From Herbaspirillum autotrophicum (GTDB lineage: Bacteria > Pseudomonadota > Gammaproteobacteria > Burkholderiales > Burkholderiaceae_D), in assembly GCF_001189915.1 (NCBI RefSeq), contig NZ_LFLS01000029.1, positions 18,151-82,150 on the forward strand: a stretch of DNA of 64,000 bases, given 5' to 3'. Position 1 is the first letter of the stretch, and every line of letters starts with the position of its first letter. Below, one piece after another: positions 1 to 8,257 of this stretch. A program made the position numbers and the translations under genes. A model generated the notes under the pieces. It saw only the letters and a list, made by a program, of their open reading frames with translations, did no database searches and was not told the DNA's origin.

Positions 1-636
1 GATGCCGGCGTCTTTCCGCGCGCCAGCAAATTGCCGACCGAAGCGGTATTGGCGCAGGAGTTCGGCGTCAGTCGCACGGTGGTGCGTGAAGCGATTTCGC
101 GGCTCAAGCATGAAGGTCTGGTCGAGCCGCGTCAGGGCAGTGGCGTGTACGTTACCGAGCAAGCCGGTATCAAGCCCTTGCGCATCGATTACACCGAAAT
201 CAGTTCGCCGGACGCGGTGTTGCAGATCGTTGAATTGCGCCGCGCCATCGAAGCCGAGGTGGCGGCGCAGGCTGCCAAGCGCCGTGACGCGGCCGATATG
301 CGCGCCATCGATGCAGCGCTGGCGCGCATCGGCACGGATGTCAGCGCCGGAGATGATGGCGTGGCAGCGGATGTCGCGTTTCATCGCACGCTGGCAGTGG
401 CCACCCGCAATCCCTATTTCATCAAGACCCTGGAATTTCTCAGTCAGTATCTGGAAGCGGCGACAGCGGTCACGCGCAGCAACGAGGCGCGGCGCGATGA
501 CTTTTCGCGACAGGTGCGCGAAGAGCACGCGGCGATTGTCGAAGCGATCCGCGCCGGTGATGAAATGGCGGCCCGCAGCGCGGCGCAGATTCACATGTTC
601 AACGCCGCCCGCCGTTTGAGTCAGGGCCAGAATTAA
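1..636 (+). CDS. GntR/FadR-family transcriptional regulator, 5' truncated by window edge
   Basis: The reading frame is already open at base 1, so the true start lies outside the window; the visible part is 211 residues. It begins inside the winged helix-turn-helix: a KLPTE motif, then a recognition helix region FGVSRTVVREAISRL typical of GntR proteins, then a wing with GSGVYV. The remainder is an all-helical FCD ligand-binding domain of the FadR/VanR type, with the ELRRAIE segment and later His residues (FHRTLA, EEHAAIVEAI) that usually bind a metal and a carboxylate ligand. It lies 80 bases upstream of, and in the same direction as, the sugar-acid genes ltnD-otnK-otnC-otnI, so it is the obvious candidate regulator of that pathway. 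The effector is inferred to be a tetronate or a derivative; nothing in the sequence proves it. Confidence 0.88.
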   Translation, partial: DAGVFPRASKLPTEAVLAQEFGVSRTVVREAISRLKHEGLVEPRQGSGVYVTEQAGIKPLRIDYTEISSPDAVLQIVELRRAIEAEVAAQAAKRRDAADMRAIDAALARIGTDVSAGDDGVAADVAFHRTLAVATRNPYFIKTLEFLSQYLEAATAVTRSNEARRDDFSRQVREEHAAIVEAIRAGDEMAARSAAQIHMFNAARRLSQGQN

Positions 637-716
637 GTTGCAAATTTGATTTTATCCGGGCACCGCCGCTGCCGCGGCACATGGCGCTCTTATCCATTTT
701 CACTCAGGAGACAACA

Positions 717-1619
717 ATGTCGAAAGTCAGAAATGTAGGTGTGATCGGTTTGGGCGCCATGGGACTGGGCGTCGCCCGCTCGTTGTTGCGGGCCGGCTTC
801 GCCGTGCATGCCTGCGATGTACGACAGGAAGTATTGGACAAGTTTGCCGCCGAAGGCGGCGTGGCCTGTGCCACGCCGGCGATCATGGCGCCATCGGTTG
901 ACGTGTTGATCACGCTGGTGGTCAATGCCGCGCAAACCGAGACCGTGTTGTTCGGTGAACATGGCGCAGCCGCAGCGCTGAAGCCGGGCAGCGTAGTGAT
1001 CTCCAGTGCTACCGTGGCGCCGGACTTTGCGATTGCCTTGGGCCAGCGCCTGGCCGCAGCCGGCATCCTGATGCTGGATGCGCCGGTGTCGGGCGGTGCA
1101 GCGCGGGCGGCATCGGGCGAAATGACCATGATGACTTCCGGACCTGCTGCGGTGTACGCGAAAATCGAAGACATCCTCAGTGGCATGGCTGGCAAGGTCT
1201 ACCGTCTGGGTGACGAACATGGCATCGGCGCCAAGGTCAAGATCATCAATCAGTTGCTGGCCGGCGTGCACATTGCGGCTTCGGCCGAAGCCATGGCGCT
1301 CGGTTTGCGTGAAGGTGTGAACCCGGATGCCTTGTATGAAGTCATTACCCATAGCGCCGGTAATTCCTGGATGTTTGAAAATCGCGTGCCGCATATCTTG
1401 AGCGGTGATTACACACCATTGTCAGCGGTGGATATCTTCGTCAAGGATCTCGGGCTGGTGCTGGATACCGCGCGCCGCAGCAAATTTCCATTGCCGTTGT
1501 CCGCCGCCGCGCATCAGATGTTCATGATGGCATCCACAGCAGGTCATGGCGGTGAAGACGATTCCGCCGTGATCAAGATTTTCCCCGGCATCGATTTGCC
1601 GACGCCGAAACAGGTTTAA
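717..1619 (+). CDS. ltnD: L-threonate dehydrogenase-like NAD-dependent oxidoreductase
   Basis: A 300-residue member of the beta-hydroxyacid dehydrogenase family. Residues 8-16 carry the Rossmann motif with GLGAMG; DAPVSGG (around residue 117) is the substrate-binding signature, and the GIGAKVKIINQLL segment holds the catalytic lysine. LtnD oxidises L-threonate at C2 to 2-oxo-tetronate using NAD. I chose the ATG at 717 because a CAGGAG ribosome-binding site sits seven bases before it and the next residues match the family N-terminus; an in-frame ATG at 681 lacks this. Ten bases separate it from otnK, with which it must be co-transcribed. The LtnD assignment rests on the neighbours otnK, otnC and otnI; alone it could be called a 3-hydroxyisobutyrate dehydrogenase-like protein. 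Confidence 0.88.
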   Translation: MSKVRNVGVIGLGAMGLGVARSLLRAGFAVHACDVRQEVLDKFAAEGGVACATPAIMAPSVDVLITLVVNAAQTETVLFGEHGAAAALKPGSVVISSATVAPDFAIALGQRLAAAGILMLDAPVSGGAARAASGEMTMMTSGPAAVYAKIEDILSGMAGKVYRLGDEHGIGAKVKIINQLLAGVHIAASAEAMALGLREGVNPDALYEVITHSAGNSWMFENRVPHILSGDYTPLSAVDIFVKDLGLVLDTARRSKFPLPLSAAAHQMFMMASTAGHGGEDDSAVIKIFPGIDLPTPKQV

Positions 1620-1628
1620 GGAGGGTGT

Positions 1629-2927
1629 ATGTCACAAGCTAAACCGATGCTGGGTTGCATCGCCGACGATTTCACCGGCGCCACCGATCTGGCCAATATG
1701 TTGGTGCGCGGCGGCATGCGCACGGTACAAACCATCGGCATTCCGGAAGAGATGCCGGCAGTGGCGGCCGATGCGCTGGTGATCGCACTGAAGTCACGCA
1801 CCATTCCGGCCGCCGATGCCGTGGCGCAATCGCTGGCGGCCTTGCGTTGGCTGCAACAGCAAGGCTGCACGCAATTCTTTTTCAAATACTGCTCCACCTT
1901 TGACTCGACCGCTGCCGGTAATATCGGTCAGGTGACGGAGGCATTGCTGCACGAACTGGGCGCTGATTTCACGATTGCCTGCCCGGCGTTTCCGGAAAAC
2001 GGCCGCACCATTTATCGCGGCTATCTGTTTGTTGCCGATGGCTTGCTCAACGAATCCGGGATGGAAAATCATCCGCTGACACCGATGACCGATGCCAATC
2101 TGGTGCGTGTATTGCAAACGCAGACCAAGGCCAAAGTCGGTTTGCTGCGTTATGACACGGTTGCGCTCGGAACGACAGCGATTACCGAACGAATCGCCGC
2201 GTTGCGTGCCGACGGCGTCAGCATGGCCATCGCCGACGCCGTATCCGACCGTGATTTGCACGTGCTCGGTGAAGCGTGCGCCGAATTGAAATTGATTACC
2301 GGCGGTTCCGGCATTGCGCTCGGTTTGCCGGAAAATTTCCGCCGCGCCGGCTTGTTGCATGCCGTGACGGAAGCTGCGCATTTGCCCAAAGTGGAAGGCT
2401 TGTCAGCCGTATTGGCTGGCAGCGCCTCGAAAGCAACCAATGCGCAAGTGGCGGCATGGAAAACCAGTCGGCCGGCATTGCGCATCGATCCGCTGGCGCT
2501 GGCCGATGGCGTTGATGTGGTGGCGCAGGCGCTGGCGTTTGCCGATCAGCATATCAACACGGCGCCGGTATTGATTTATGCCACGGCAACGCCGGACGAG
2601 GTCAAAGCGGTGCAACAGAAACTCGGCGTGGAACAGGCCGGCCATCTGGTCGAGCAAGCGCTGGCAACAATTGCGCGCGGTTTGCATGCGCGCGGTGTAC
2701 GCCGCTTCGTGGTCGCCGGCGGCGAAACCTCCGGTGCGGTAGTGCAGGCATTGGAGGTGCGCGCTTTGCGCATCGGCCAGCAGATTGATCCGGGGGTGCC
2801 GGCAACTGTCACGCTGGATGCACAGCCGATTGCGCTGGCCTTGAAATCAGGCAATTTCGGCAGCGTTGATTTCTTTGAAAAAGCCCTGCGTCACCTGGAG
2901 GGCACGCAGACGGGAAGTACAGCATGA
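1629..2927 (+). CDS. otnK: 3-oxo-tetronate kinase (four-carbon acid sugar kinase)
   Basis: A 432-residue DUF1537-family kinase. The N-terminal domain opens with the substrate-binding GCIADDFTGATDLA segment, and the C-terminal nucleotide-binding domain has the VAGGETSGAV loop and the closing LKSGNFG segment. Family members phosphorylate 3-oxo-tetronate at C4 with ATP. The product is the substrate of the decarboxylase encoded next. A near-perfect GGAGGG ribosome-binding site precedes the ATG, and the gene overlaps otnC by four bases (ATGA), which points to translational coupling. The OtnK rather than DtnK/LtnK subtype is inferred from the adjacent isomerase and class II aldolase-type genes. Confidence 0.9.
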   Translation: MSQAKPMLGCIADDFTGATDLANMLVRGGMRTVQTIGIPEEMPAVAADALVIALKSRTIPAADAVAQSLAALRWLQQQGCTQFFFKYCSTFDSTAAGNIGQVTEALLHELGADFTIACPAFPENGRTIYRGYLFVADGLLNESGMENHPLTPMTDANLVRVLQTQTKAKVGLLRYDTVALGTTAITERIAALRADGVSMAIADAVSDRDLHVLGEACAELKLITGGSGIALGLPENFRRAGLLHAVTEAAHLPKVEGLSAVLAGSASKATNAQVAAWKTSRPALRIDPLALADGVDVVAQALAFADQHINTAPVLIYATATPDEVKAVQQKLGVEQAGHLVEQALATIARGLHARGVRRFVVAGGETSGAVVQALEVRALRIGQQIDPGVPATVTLDAQPIALALKSGNFGSVDFFEKALRHLEGTQTGSTA

Positions 2928-3562
2928 GCAAGGAAAGCGCATTGCGCGAAGAAATTTGCCGCACCGGCGCCAGCCTGTATCAGCGCGGCTATACGGTAGG
3001 TTCGGCAGGTAATATCAGTGCCCGTCTGGAGGATGCCTGGCTGATCACGCCGACCGATGCCTGCCTCGGCTTTCTCGATCCGAACGACATTGCCAAGGTC
3101 GATGCTGACGGCAACTGGATTTCCGGCGCCAAGCCATCCAAGACATTGACGCTGCATCGGGCGGTCTACGACAATAATCCGGAAGTGCAAGGGGTGGTGC
3201 ACACGCACTCCACACATCTGGTCAGTCTGAGTCTGAACGGGGTCTGGAAAACCGACGATGTGCTGCCACCGATCACGCCGTATTACGTGATGAAGGTCGG
3301 CCATATTCCGCTGATTTCCTATTGCCGTCCGGGCGATCCTGCGGTGGCTGACCAGGTCAGCAAACTGGCCACCAGGGTGCGCGGCGTACTGCTGGAACGA
3401 CTGGGGCCGGTGGTGTGGGAAAGCTCGGTATCGAAAGCAGCCTTTGCACTGGAAGAACTGGAAGAAACTGCCAGGCTGTGGCATTTGTCGGGGCAACGCG
3501 CCAGCGCCATGGAAGAAGCGGCACTGCAAGAATTGAAAGACATATTCGGCGCGCGCTGGTAA
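2924..3562 (+). CDS. otnC: 3-oxo-tetronate 4-phosphate decarboxylase (class II aldolase fold)
   Basis: A 212-residue class II aldolase/adducin-family protein. Visible motifs are the GSAGNIS loop near residues 26-32 that binds phosphate, the TPT strand, and the zinc-binding HTHSTH at residues 93-98. OtnC decarboxylates 3-oxo-tetronate 4-phosphate to dihydroxyacetone phosphate and CO2, delivering carbon to glycolysis. Its start overlaps the otnK stop by four bases. Close relatives include L-fuculose-phosphate aldolase and ribulose-phosphate 4-epimerase; the gene context favours OtnC. Confidence 0.9.
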   Translation: MSKESALREEICRTGASLYQRGYTVGSAGNISARLEDAWLITPTDACLGFLDPNDIAKVDADGNWISGAKPSKTLTLHRAVYDNNPEVQGVVHTHSTHLVSLSLNGVWKTDDVLPPITPYYVMKVGHIPLISYCRPGDPAVADQVSKLATRVRGVLLERLGPVVWESSVSKAAFALEELEETARLWHLSGQRASAMEEAALQELKDIFGARW

Positions 3563-3641
3563 CGCCGGATCTGTCGTCAAACCAATCACATTCAATCCGC
3601 ACCGGCGGCTGACCGCACGGGGCAATTTCAAGGAGACCACA

Positions 3642-4448
3642 ATGCTGCGTTTTGCCGCCAATCTGAGCATGATGTACAACGAACATGCCTTCCTCGACCG
3701 TTTTGCCGCTGCCGCCAAGGATGGTTTCGCCGGCGTTGAATTTCTGTTTCCCTATGATTTTCCTGCTGAGGATATCAAGGCACGGCTGGATGCCAACGGC
3801 CTGACGCAAGCGCTGTTCAATGCGCCGCCGGGCGATTGGGCCGCCGGTGAGCGCGGCATTGCTTCACTGCCGGGACGCCAGGATGAATTCAAGCGCAGCA
3901 TCGACACTGCCTTGCAATACGCCGCAGTATTGGGCAACCAGACTTTGCATGTGATGGCGGGTTTGATTGCGCCCAAACAAGACCGCGCGGAACATCGCGC
4001 CGTGTATATGGACAATCTTTCCTATGCCGCGCATCAGGCAGAATCGGCCGGCATCACGGTGGTGATCGAGCCGATCAATACGCGCAATATTCCCGGCTTT
4101 TTCCTGAACCGGCAAGATGACGCGCAAGCCATTTGCGCTGAAATCGGCGCCGAAAATCTGAAGGTGCAATTCGACTGTTATCACTGCCAGATCGTGGAAG
4201 GCGATGTTGCGGTCAAGCTCAAGCGCGACATGGCAGGTATCGGCCATATCCAGATCGCCGGTGTGCCGGAACGCAATGAACCGGATATCGGCGAACTGAA
4301 TTATCCGTATTTGCTGAAATTGATTGATCAGCTTGGCTATCGTGGCTGGATCGGTTGCGAATACATGCCGGCCGGTGCCACATCGGCCGGACTCGGCTGG
4401 CTCAAGGCGCTGGCAGCAGAGGGGTTGACCACGCTGAAGAATCAGTAA
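3642..4448 (+). CDS. otnI: 2-oxo-tetronate isomerase (Hyi family)
   Basis: A 268-residue TIM-barrel protein of the hydroxypyruvate isomerase/AP endonuclease 2 superfamily. Recognisable parts are the N-terminal [13 protein letters not shown], the [13 protein letters not shown] strand with a metal-binding Glu, the [12 protein letters not shown] strand with Asp and His, and the [14 protein letters not shown] end. OtnI interconverts 2-oxo- and 3-oxo-tetronate, linking the LtnD product to the OtnK substrate. It follows otnC by 79 bases with a plain AAGGAG site before the ATG. In other contexts the same family is annotated hydroxypyruvate isomerase; here the kinase and decarboxylase decide the call. 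Confidence 0.89.
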   Translation: MLRFAANLSMMYNEHAFLDRFAAAAKDGFAGVEFLFPYDFPAEDIKARLDANGLTQALFNAPPGDWAAGERGIASLPGRQDEFKRSIDTALQYAAVLGNQTLHVMAGLIAPKQDRAEHRAVYMDNLSYAAHQAESAGITVVIEPINTRNIPGFFLNRQDDAQAICAEIGAENLKVQFDCYHCQIVEGDVAVKLKRDMAGIGHIQIAGVPERNEPDIGELNYPYLLKLIDQLGYRGWIGCEYMPAGATSAGLGWLKALAAEGLTTLKNQ

Positions 4449-4466
4449 CGGCGGCGCCGCAAATGC

Positions 4467-4499
4467 AAACGGGCCACGCTGACAGAGCGTGGCCCGTTT
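4467..4499. terminator. Hairpin terminator after the tetronate operon
   Basis: Fourteen-base perfect inverted repeat (AAACGGGCCACGCT) around a five-base loop, directly after the otnI stop and before a convergent small gene. The stem ends in AAA/TTT in both directions, so it can serve both genes, although the following T-tracts are weak. Confidence 0.75.
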
Positions 4500-4524
4500 G
4501 ACCGTTGACCGCGATCAGGTGATA

Positions 4525-4680
4525 TCAGTCGTGGTCTGGCTTGGTTTGCGCAGTCACGCTACTCTTGTAGCGGCACTTGGTGCAGGTGGCAAAATGCCAG
4601 ACCGGCGCCAGCGGAATGAGGTAACCGTTTTTTCTGCCACAGGAAAGGCAAACCAGATCGCTTTGTTCGGGGATGTTCAT
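4525..4680 (-). CDS. Small zinc-ribbon protein, 51 residues
   Basis: Read on the minus strand from ATG at 4680 to TGA at 4525. The 51-residue product carries CLSC at residues 11-14 and CTKC at residues 33-36, the spacing of a two-knuckle zinc ribbon, with hydrophobic residues between and a polar tail. The Cys pairs and lack of low-complexity sequence suggest a real gene, although the upstream ribosome-binding site is poor. It ends 26 bases from the terminator that it shares with otnI. I do not recognise the specific family; a nucleic-acid-binding or structural zinc ribbon is the natural guess. Confidence 0.62.
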   Translation of the reverse strand: MNIPEQSDLVCLSCGRKNGYLIPLAPVWHFATCTKCRYKSSVTAQTKPDHD

Positions 4681-4872
4681 CGAGATGAGCGCAGAGGGCG
4701 TTGATCGAAGTCAGGCAGATGACGGGGCGCTCGTAAAATACCGGCATTGCTTTGCAAGACGAGTGATTCTACTCCCGAACGCCCGCACGCGCTGACTGCA
4801 TTTGTAACGATGACGCCGACTCATCCAGACCGCATGCTAAGACAGCAGCATGACAAGCGCGTGACAGCAGTA

Positions 4873-5487
4873 CTACTGCACGCTGGTCACGGCGGTGTCG
4901 GTCAGCACAATCGACAATGGCGGGTCAATGCTGGCGATGATGCCGCGCATTTTGATCTTGCTGCCCCTGGCGGCGAGGCGCACGTCGGGATTGCGCCAGA
5001 CGCAGAGCGGACCGGAGCAGATGTCGGCATAGGTATCCGGGGCCGAGGCGATGACCTGAGCGGTATTGCATCCGGCTTGCACCACATCGCTGACCTCCAG
5101 CTCCCAATCTACCGCGCAGCCGACCACACGCGTGGCAACCGCGTTGTGAATGTTTTCCAATGCCGGCCGCTTGGCTTCTTCGGCCCGGAGGTAATCCAGC
5201 AACGCGCGGGGCGTCTGCAGGTGCGGTATCAGCCCCCGCGGATTGGCTGCGGCGGTGGCTGATGGTGCTGATGGTGCCGATGGTGCCGCCGTGAGCGTGG
5301 GCGCAGCAAAGAAGTCAGTACGGCTGTAAGTGCCGGTCACGGCAACCGACAGTTCCAGCAGCAACACGCCGCACAGTCGTTTCAGGTAAAAATCATCAAT
5401 CCGTATCCATTTGGCGATACCGGCCAGTGTCAGCAAGGCAGTCGCTGAAAAGATAAACAGGAAGACATAAAACAGATGTTCTTTCAT
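4873..5487 (-). CDS. Hypothetical membrane protein, 204 residues
   Basis: Not recognised. The N-terminus has one clear hydrophobic helix (about residues 5-25) and a second around residues 38-52, separated by a short basic/acidic segment. A Ser/Ala/Pro-rich linker follows (about residues 63-82), then a soluble region with four cysteines (VVGCAVDW, AGCNTAQ, ADICSGPLCVW) that could form disulfides outside the membrane. The end of the protein has beta-like alternation (KIKMRGIIASI, LSIVLTDTAVTSV). It stands alone, on the strand of the small zinc-ribbon gene 192 bases downstream. Codon usage matches its neighbours, so it is probably expressed. Confidence 0.6.
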   Translation of the reverse strand: MKEHLFYVFLFIFSATALLTLAGIAKWIRIDDFYLKRLCGVLLLELSVAVTGTYSRTDFFAAPTLTAAPSAPSAPSATAAANPRGLIPHLQTPRALLDYLRAEEAKRPALENIHNAVATRVVGCAVDWELEVSDVVQAGCNTAQVIASAPDTYADICSGPLCVWRNPDVRLAARGSKIKMRGIIASIDPPLSIVLTDTAVTSVQ

Positions 5488-5786
5488 GGGCTCGAAGCGT
5501 GGGTTGGCAATGCGGAGCAGCGACGGTGAAGTGCCGGAAGTGGCAGGCCGGGGCCGGCATGGTATTGCAGACTGATATTGATTTTTTGCAACATTCTACC
5601 TGAGCCGGCGGGAAGGCTTGCGGAAATGCAATCATGGCACCCGGGTGGCATTCACCCTTTCTGCACGGATCAGTGCCGTGATAGAGTGAGCAGCGTGAAT
5701 GCAGGCAACCCGTCCAGAGTATGCCGCCGGAATGCGCCGGCCACTGTCCGCGCCGGCATGACAGCGGGTTTTACAGAGCAGAACCG

Positions 5787-6728
5787 ATGAGTGACATTAG
5801 CCCCAAGATGGAAACAGACAGCGCCGTATACAAAACCTTGTTGGAGTCCACCAAAGCGATTCCCTGGAAAATTGATTGGGCCAGCATGAAGTTCGCCTAT
5901 ATCGGCCCGCAAATCGAAGGCGTATTGGGCTGGACCCAGGCCAGTTGGGTCGGTGTGGAGGACTGGGCGGCCCGCATTCATCCTGATGAACGAGAATCCA
6001 TCGTCAACTTCTGCGTGGCGCAATCGCAGGCCGGAGTCGATCACGAAGCCGACTATCGCGCGTTGACGCAAGACGGCGGTTACGTCTGGATCCGCGACGT
6101 CGTCCATGTAGTGCGCAAGCCCGACGGTTCAGTGGATGCCCTGATCGGTTTCATGTTCGATATCAGCGAACAGAAAAAGACCGAAGCCAAACTGGTCGAT
6201 CTGCGCAAGGAGCTGGAAGTGATGTCGTTCAAGGACGGCCTCACCGATGTTGCCAACCGCCGCATGTTCGACTCGGTACTGGAAGTGGAATGGGACAATG
6301 CGCGTCGCAATAACCATGCGCTGTCGCTGATCATGCTCGACATCGATTACTTCAAGCAATACAACGATCATTACGGCCATGTGCAGGGCGACAACTGTCT
6401 CAAGCAGGTCGCCAAGGTACTGAGTGCCGCCGCTACCCGCTCGCGCGATTTCTTCGCCCGCTTCGGCGGTGAAGAATTCATGATCATCCTGCCGGAAGCC
6501 AGTGAAAATTCGGCCTGCATCGTCGCCGAACGCTGTCGCAACCTGATTCTCAAAGAGCGGATTGCCCATGAAAAATCCCAGATCAGCAACACGCTGACCA
6601 TCAGCCTTGGTGTTGGCACCATCATCCCGTCGCAACAGGATCAATCGATTGCGTTTATCGAGCTGGTCGACAAGCGGCTTTATCAAGCCAAGCAGAATGG
6701 GCGCAATTGCATTGCAGCAGGAGCGTGA
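5787..6728 (+). CDS. PAS-GGDEF diguanylate cyclase
   Basis: A 313-residue cytosolic protein. Residues about 20-130 form a PAS_3-type sensor fold ending in the DISEQKK connector, followed by a short helix and a GGDEF domain (about 150-310) beginning FKDGLTDVANRR. The active-site motif is GGEEF at 227-231, compatible with cyclic di-GMP synthesis, and an RSRD inhibitory I-site sits at 218-221, exactly five residues upstream, so product inhibition is expected. There is no signal peptide or membrane helix. I chose the ATG at 5787 over upstream in-frame starts because the earlier residues are Arg/Pro-rich and unlike a PAS N-terminus. A single base separates its stop from the ATG of the next gene. 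Confidence 0.9.
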   Translation: MSDISPKMETDSAVYKTLLESTKAIPWKIDWASMKFAYIGPQIEGVLGWTQASWVGVEDWAARIHPDERESIVNFCVAQSQAGVDHEADYRALTQDGGYVWIRDVVHVVRKPDGSVDALIGFMFDISEQKKTEAKLVDLRKELEVMSFKDGLTDVANRRMFDSVLEVEWDNARRNNHALSLIMLDIDYFKQYNDHYGHVQGDNCLKQVAKVLSAAATRSRDFFARFGGEEFMIILPEASENSACIVAERCRNLILKERIAHEKSQISNTLTISLGVGTIIPSQQDQSIAFIELVDKRLYQAKQNGRNCIAAGA

Positions 6729-6729
6729 G

Positions 6730-7299
6730 ATGAACCCGCCGGCTGACAAGCTTCCGCTCGCAAAAAAAGCACGACATGCATTCATGAGCAAGAAAATATA
6801 CCTGGCCGGATTTGACGTATTCAGAGCGGATGCGGTTGCCCACGGCCTGGCACTCAAACAGGTTTGCGAGCGATTTGGTTTCGAGGGGCTTTATCCGCTG
6901 GATAATGCATGCCCCGGCCATCTTTCAGCGGAGCGCGCAGCACGTTGGATTTACGACGCCAACATCGCATTGATTCGGCAAGCCGATATGCTGGTGGCGA
7001 ATCTGAACAATTTCAGAGGGTATGAACCCGATTCGGGGACCTGTTTTGAAATCGGCTTTGCGCAGGCGCTGAAGATACCGACCTGGGCATATTGTTCCCA
7101 ACGCAACGCGCTGGCAGAGCAGATTCCGCACAAGAAGGCAGAAGACGGACAGTTCCTTGATGAGGACGGTTACCTCATCGAAGACTTCAATTTGCCGAGA
7201 AATCTGATGCTCAGTTGTTCCACCGAAATTGTCCATGGCGATATCGAGGACTGTCTGCGTCAGATCAGTCTTCGCACTACCTTGCCCTGCACCGGATAA
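6730..7299 (+). CDS. Nucleoside 2-deoxyribosyltransferase family protein
   Basis: A 189-residue protein whose core starts at KKIYLAGFDVF (from residue 21), the family nucleotide-binding start. It carries DSGTCFEIGFA with Asp101 and the candidate nucleophile Glu107, plus the upstream ANLNNFRG loop. The family transfers deoxyribose between bases or hydrolyses nucleosides and nucleotides. The ATG at 6730 has a strong AGGAG site but adds 18 residues to the usual N-terminus; ATG 6784 (171 residues) would start right at the domain but has no good site. Because only one base separates it from the diguanylate cyclase stop, the two are almost certainly translated from one message. The substrate is unknown. 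Confidence 0.85.
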   Translation: MNPPADKLPLAKKARHAFMSKKIYLAGFDVFRADAVAHGLALKQVCERFGFEGLYPLDNACPGHLSAERAARWIYDANIALIRQADMLVANLNNFRGYEPDSGTCFEIGFAQALKIPTWAYCSQRNALAEQIPHKKAEDGQFLDEDGYLIEDFNLPRNLMLSCSTEIVHGDIEDCLRQISLRTTLPCTG

Positions 7300-8257
7300 C
7301 AGATTGCCCACGCGCCGTCCGGCAATGGCGACACGCTGCCCTCCGGGCATGGCGTTGGCCGAGTCATCTTGGCGCAACAAACTCAGGCAGCAACGCCAGA
7401 TGCAGCACGCGGGCATGGACGCTGGGGAAACGTCTTCTGTTGCGCGCGCGTCCGCTTTTTCCGACAACCAGCTTCGCCGATGCAGCAACTTGTTGCCACA
7501 AAACACTAAATGCAAGTAATCTCTGGATGTGCTGCGCTCCTTTTTCCTGCATCAAGGAAGCCTGCAAGCATCTGGGGTCAACAAAATATTATCGAAAGTA
7601 CATCGCCGGAAGTGCTGGCCGGTGCACACGAATGACAAAATAATCGGTATTTTTATCCGCCGGTAGTGCCGTATTCTGCTTCACCATATAGGGAAGAGAT
7701 GGCAAAAAATCAATTACTTTACAAGGAAGCCGCGCCGCAACTGCGTTGTGTGATTACACGCTGTGCGACCACGTTCAGGTTGCCTGTGCGATCTGTTAAA
7801 ACGCCATAAACCATAAGGACACGGCAAGTGCGCGTGTTCTTGTCGTCATTCCAAAACACCACGCATGACTGGTGCTCACTGTGTGTGACGCGCCGGATTA
7901 TCAAGGATTTGCACCGCTTTCAGACTCTGTAGTTCATTTTTTGTAAAGGACCCGCTGACAGGCCAAACCAGCGTTGTTGTGTTACTGAAGTATTCCGAGT
8001 GCATTTCATCAATAGCGGCTGGCACAAGACTATGTGGAATGCAGGCAAGGCAGTGTCGTGAGGGGCTCGGCCGTGATGCCAGCCTTCATGTCGCAGTTTT
8101 TTTGCCGGCGAATGCTTCTGCTGTTGTGCAGCCAAGGAGAGTGGGGGCTCCGGCAGCCAGTGCACAGCAGCGATACGCCGGAACAGTCGGTTACTGCGGC
8201 ATCGCAGGTTGTTGATGAAATGCGTTCTGGCAATACCCCCACCATCTGGAGAACAAC
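7300..8257. other. 958-base stretch without a convincing gene
   Basis: No reading frame here looks like a protein I recognise; the open frames are short and rich in Arg, Cys and Trp, as expected for noncoding frames. A 36-codon frame at 7699-7809 starts behind GGGAAGAG, but the spacing is too short and the product is featureless. The middle (about 7560-7720) is more AT-rich than the flanks. The last ~40 bases must hold the leader and GGAGAAC ribosome-binding site of the following chemoreceptor gene. Confidence 0.5.

Noticed and set aside
7699..7809. 36-codon frame behind GGGAAGAG in the 7.3-8.3 kb gap
   Set aside because: The putative ribosome-binding site is too close to the ATG and the product has no recognisable feature; not enough to call a gene.
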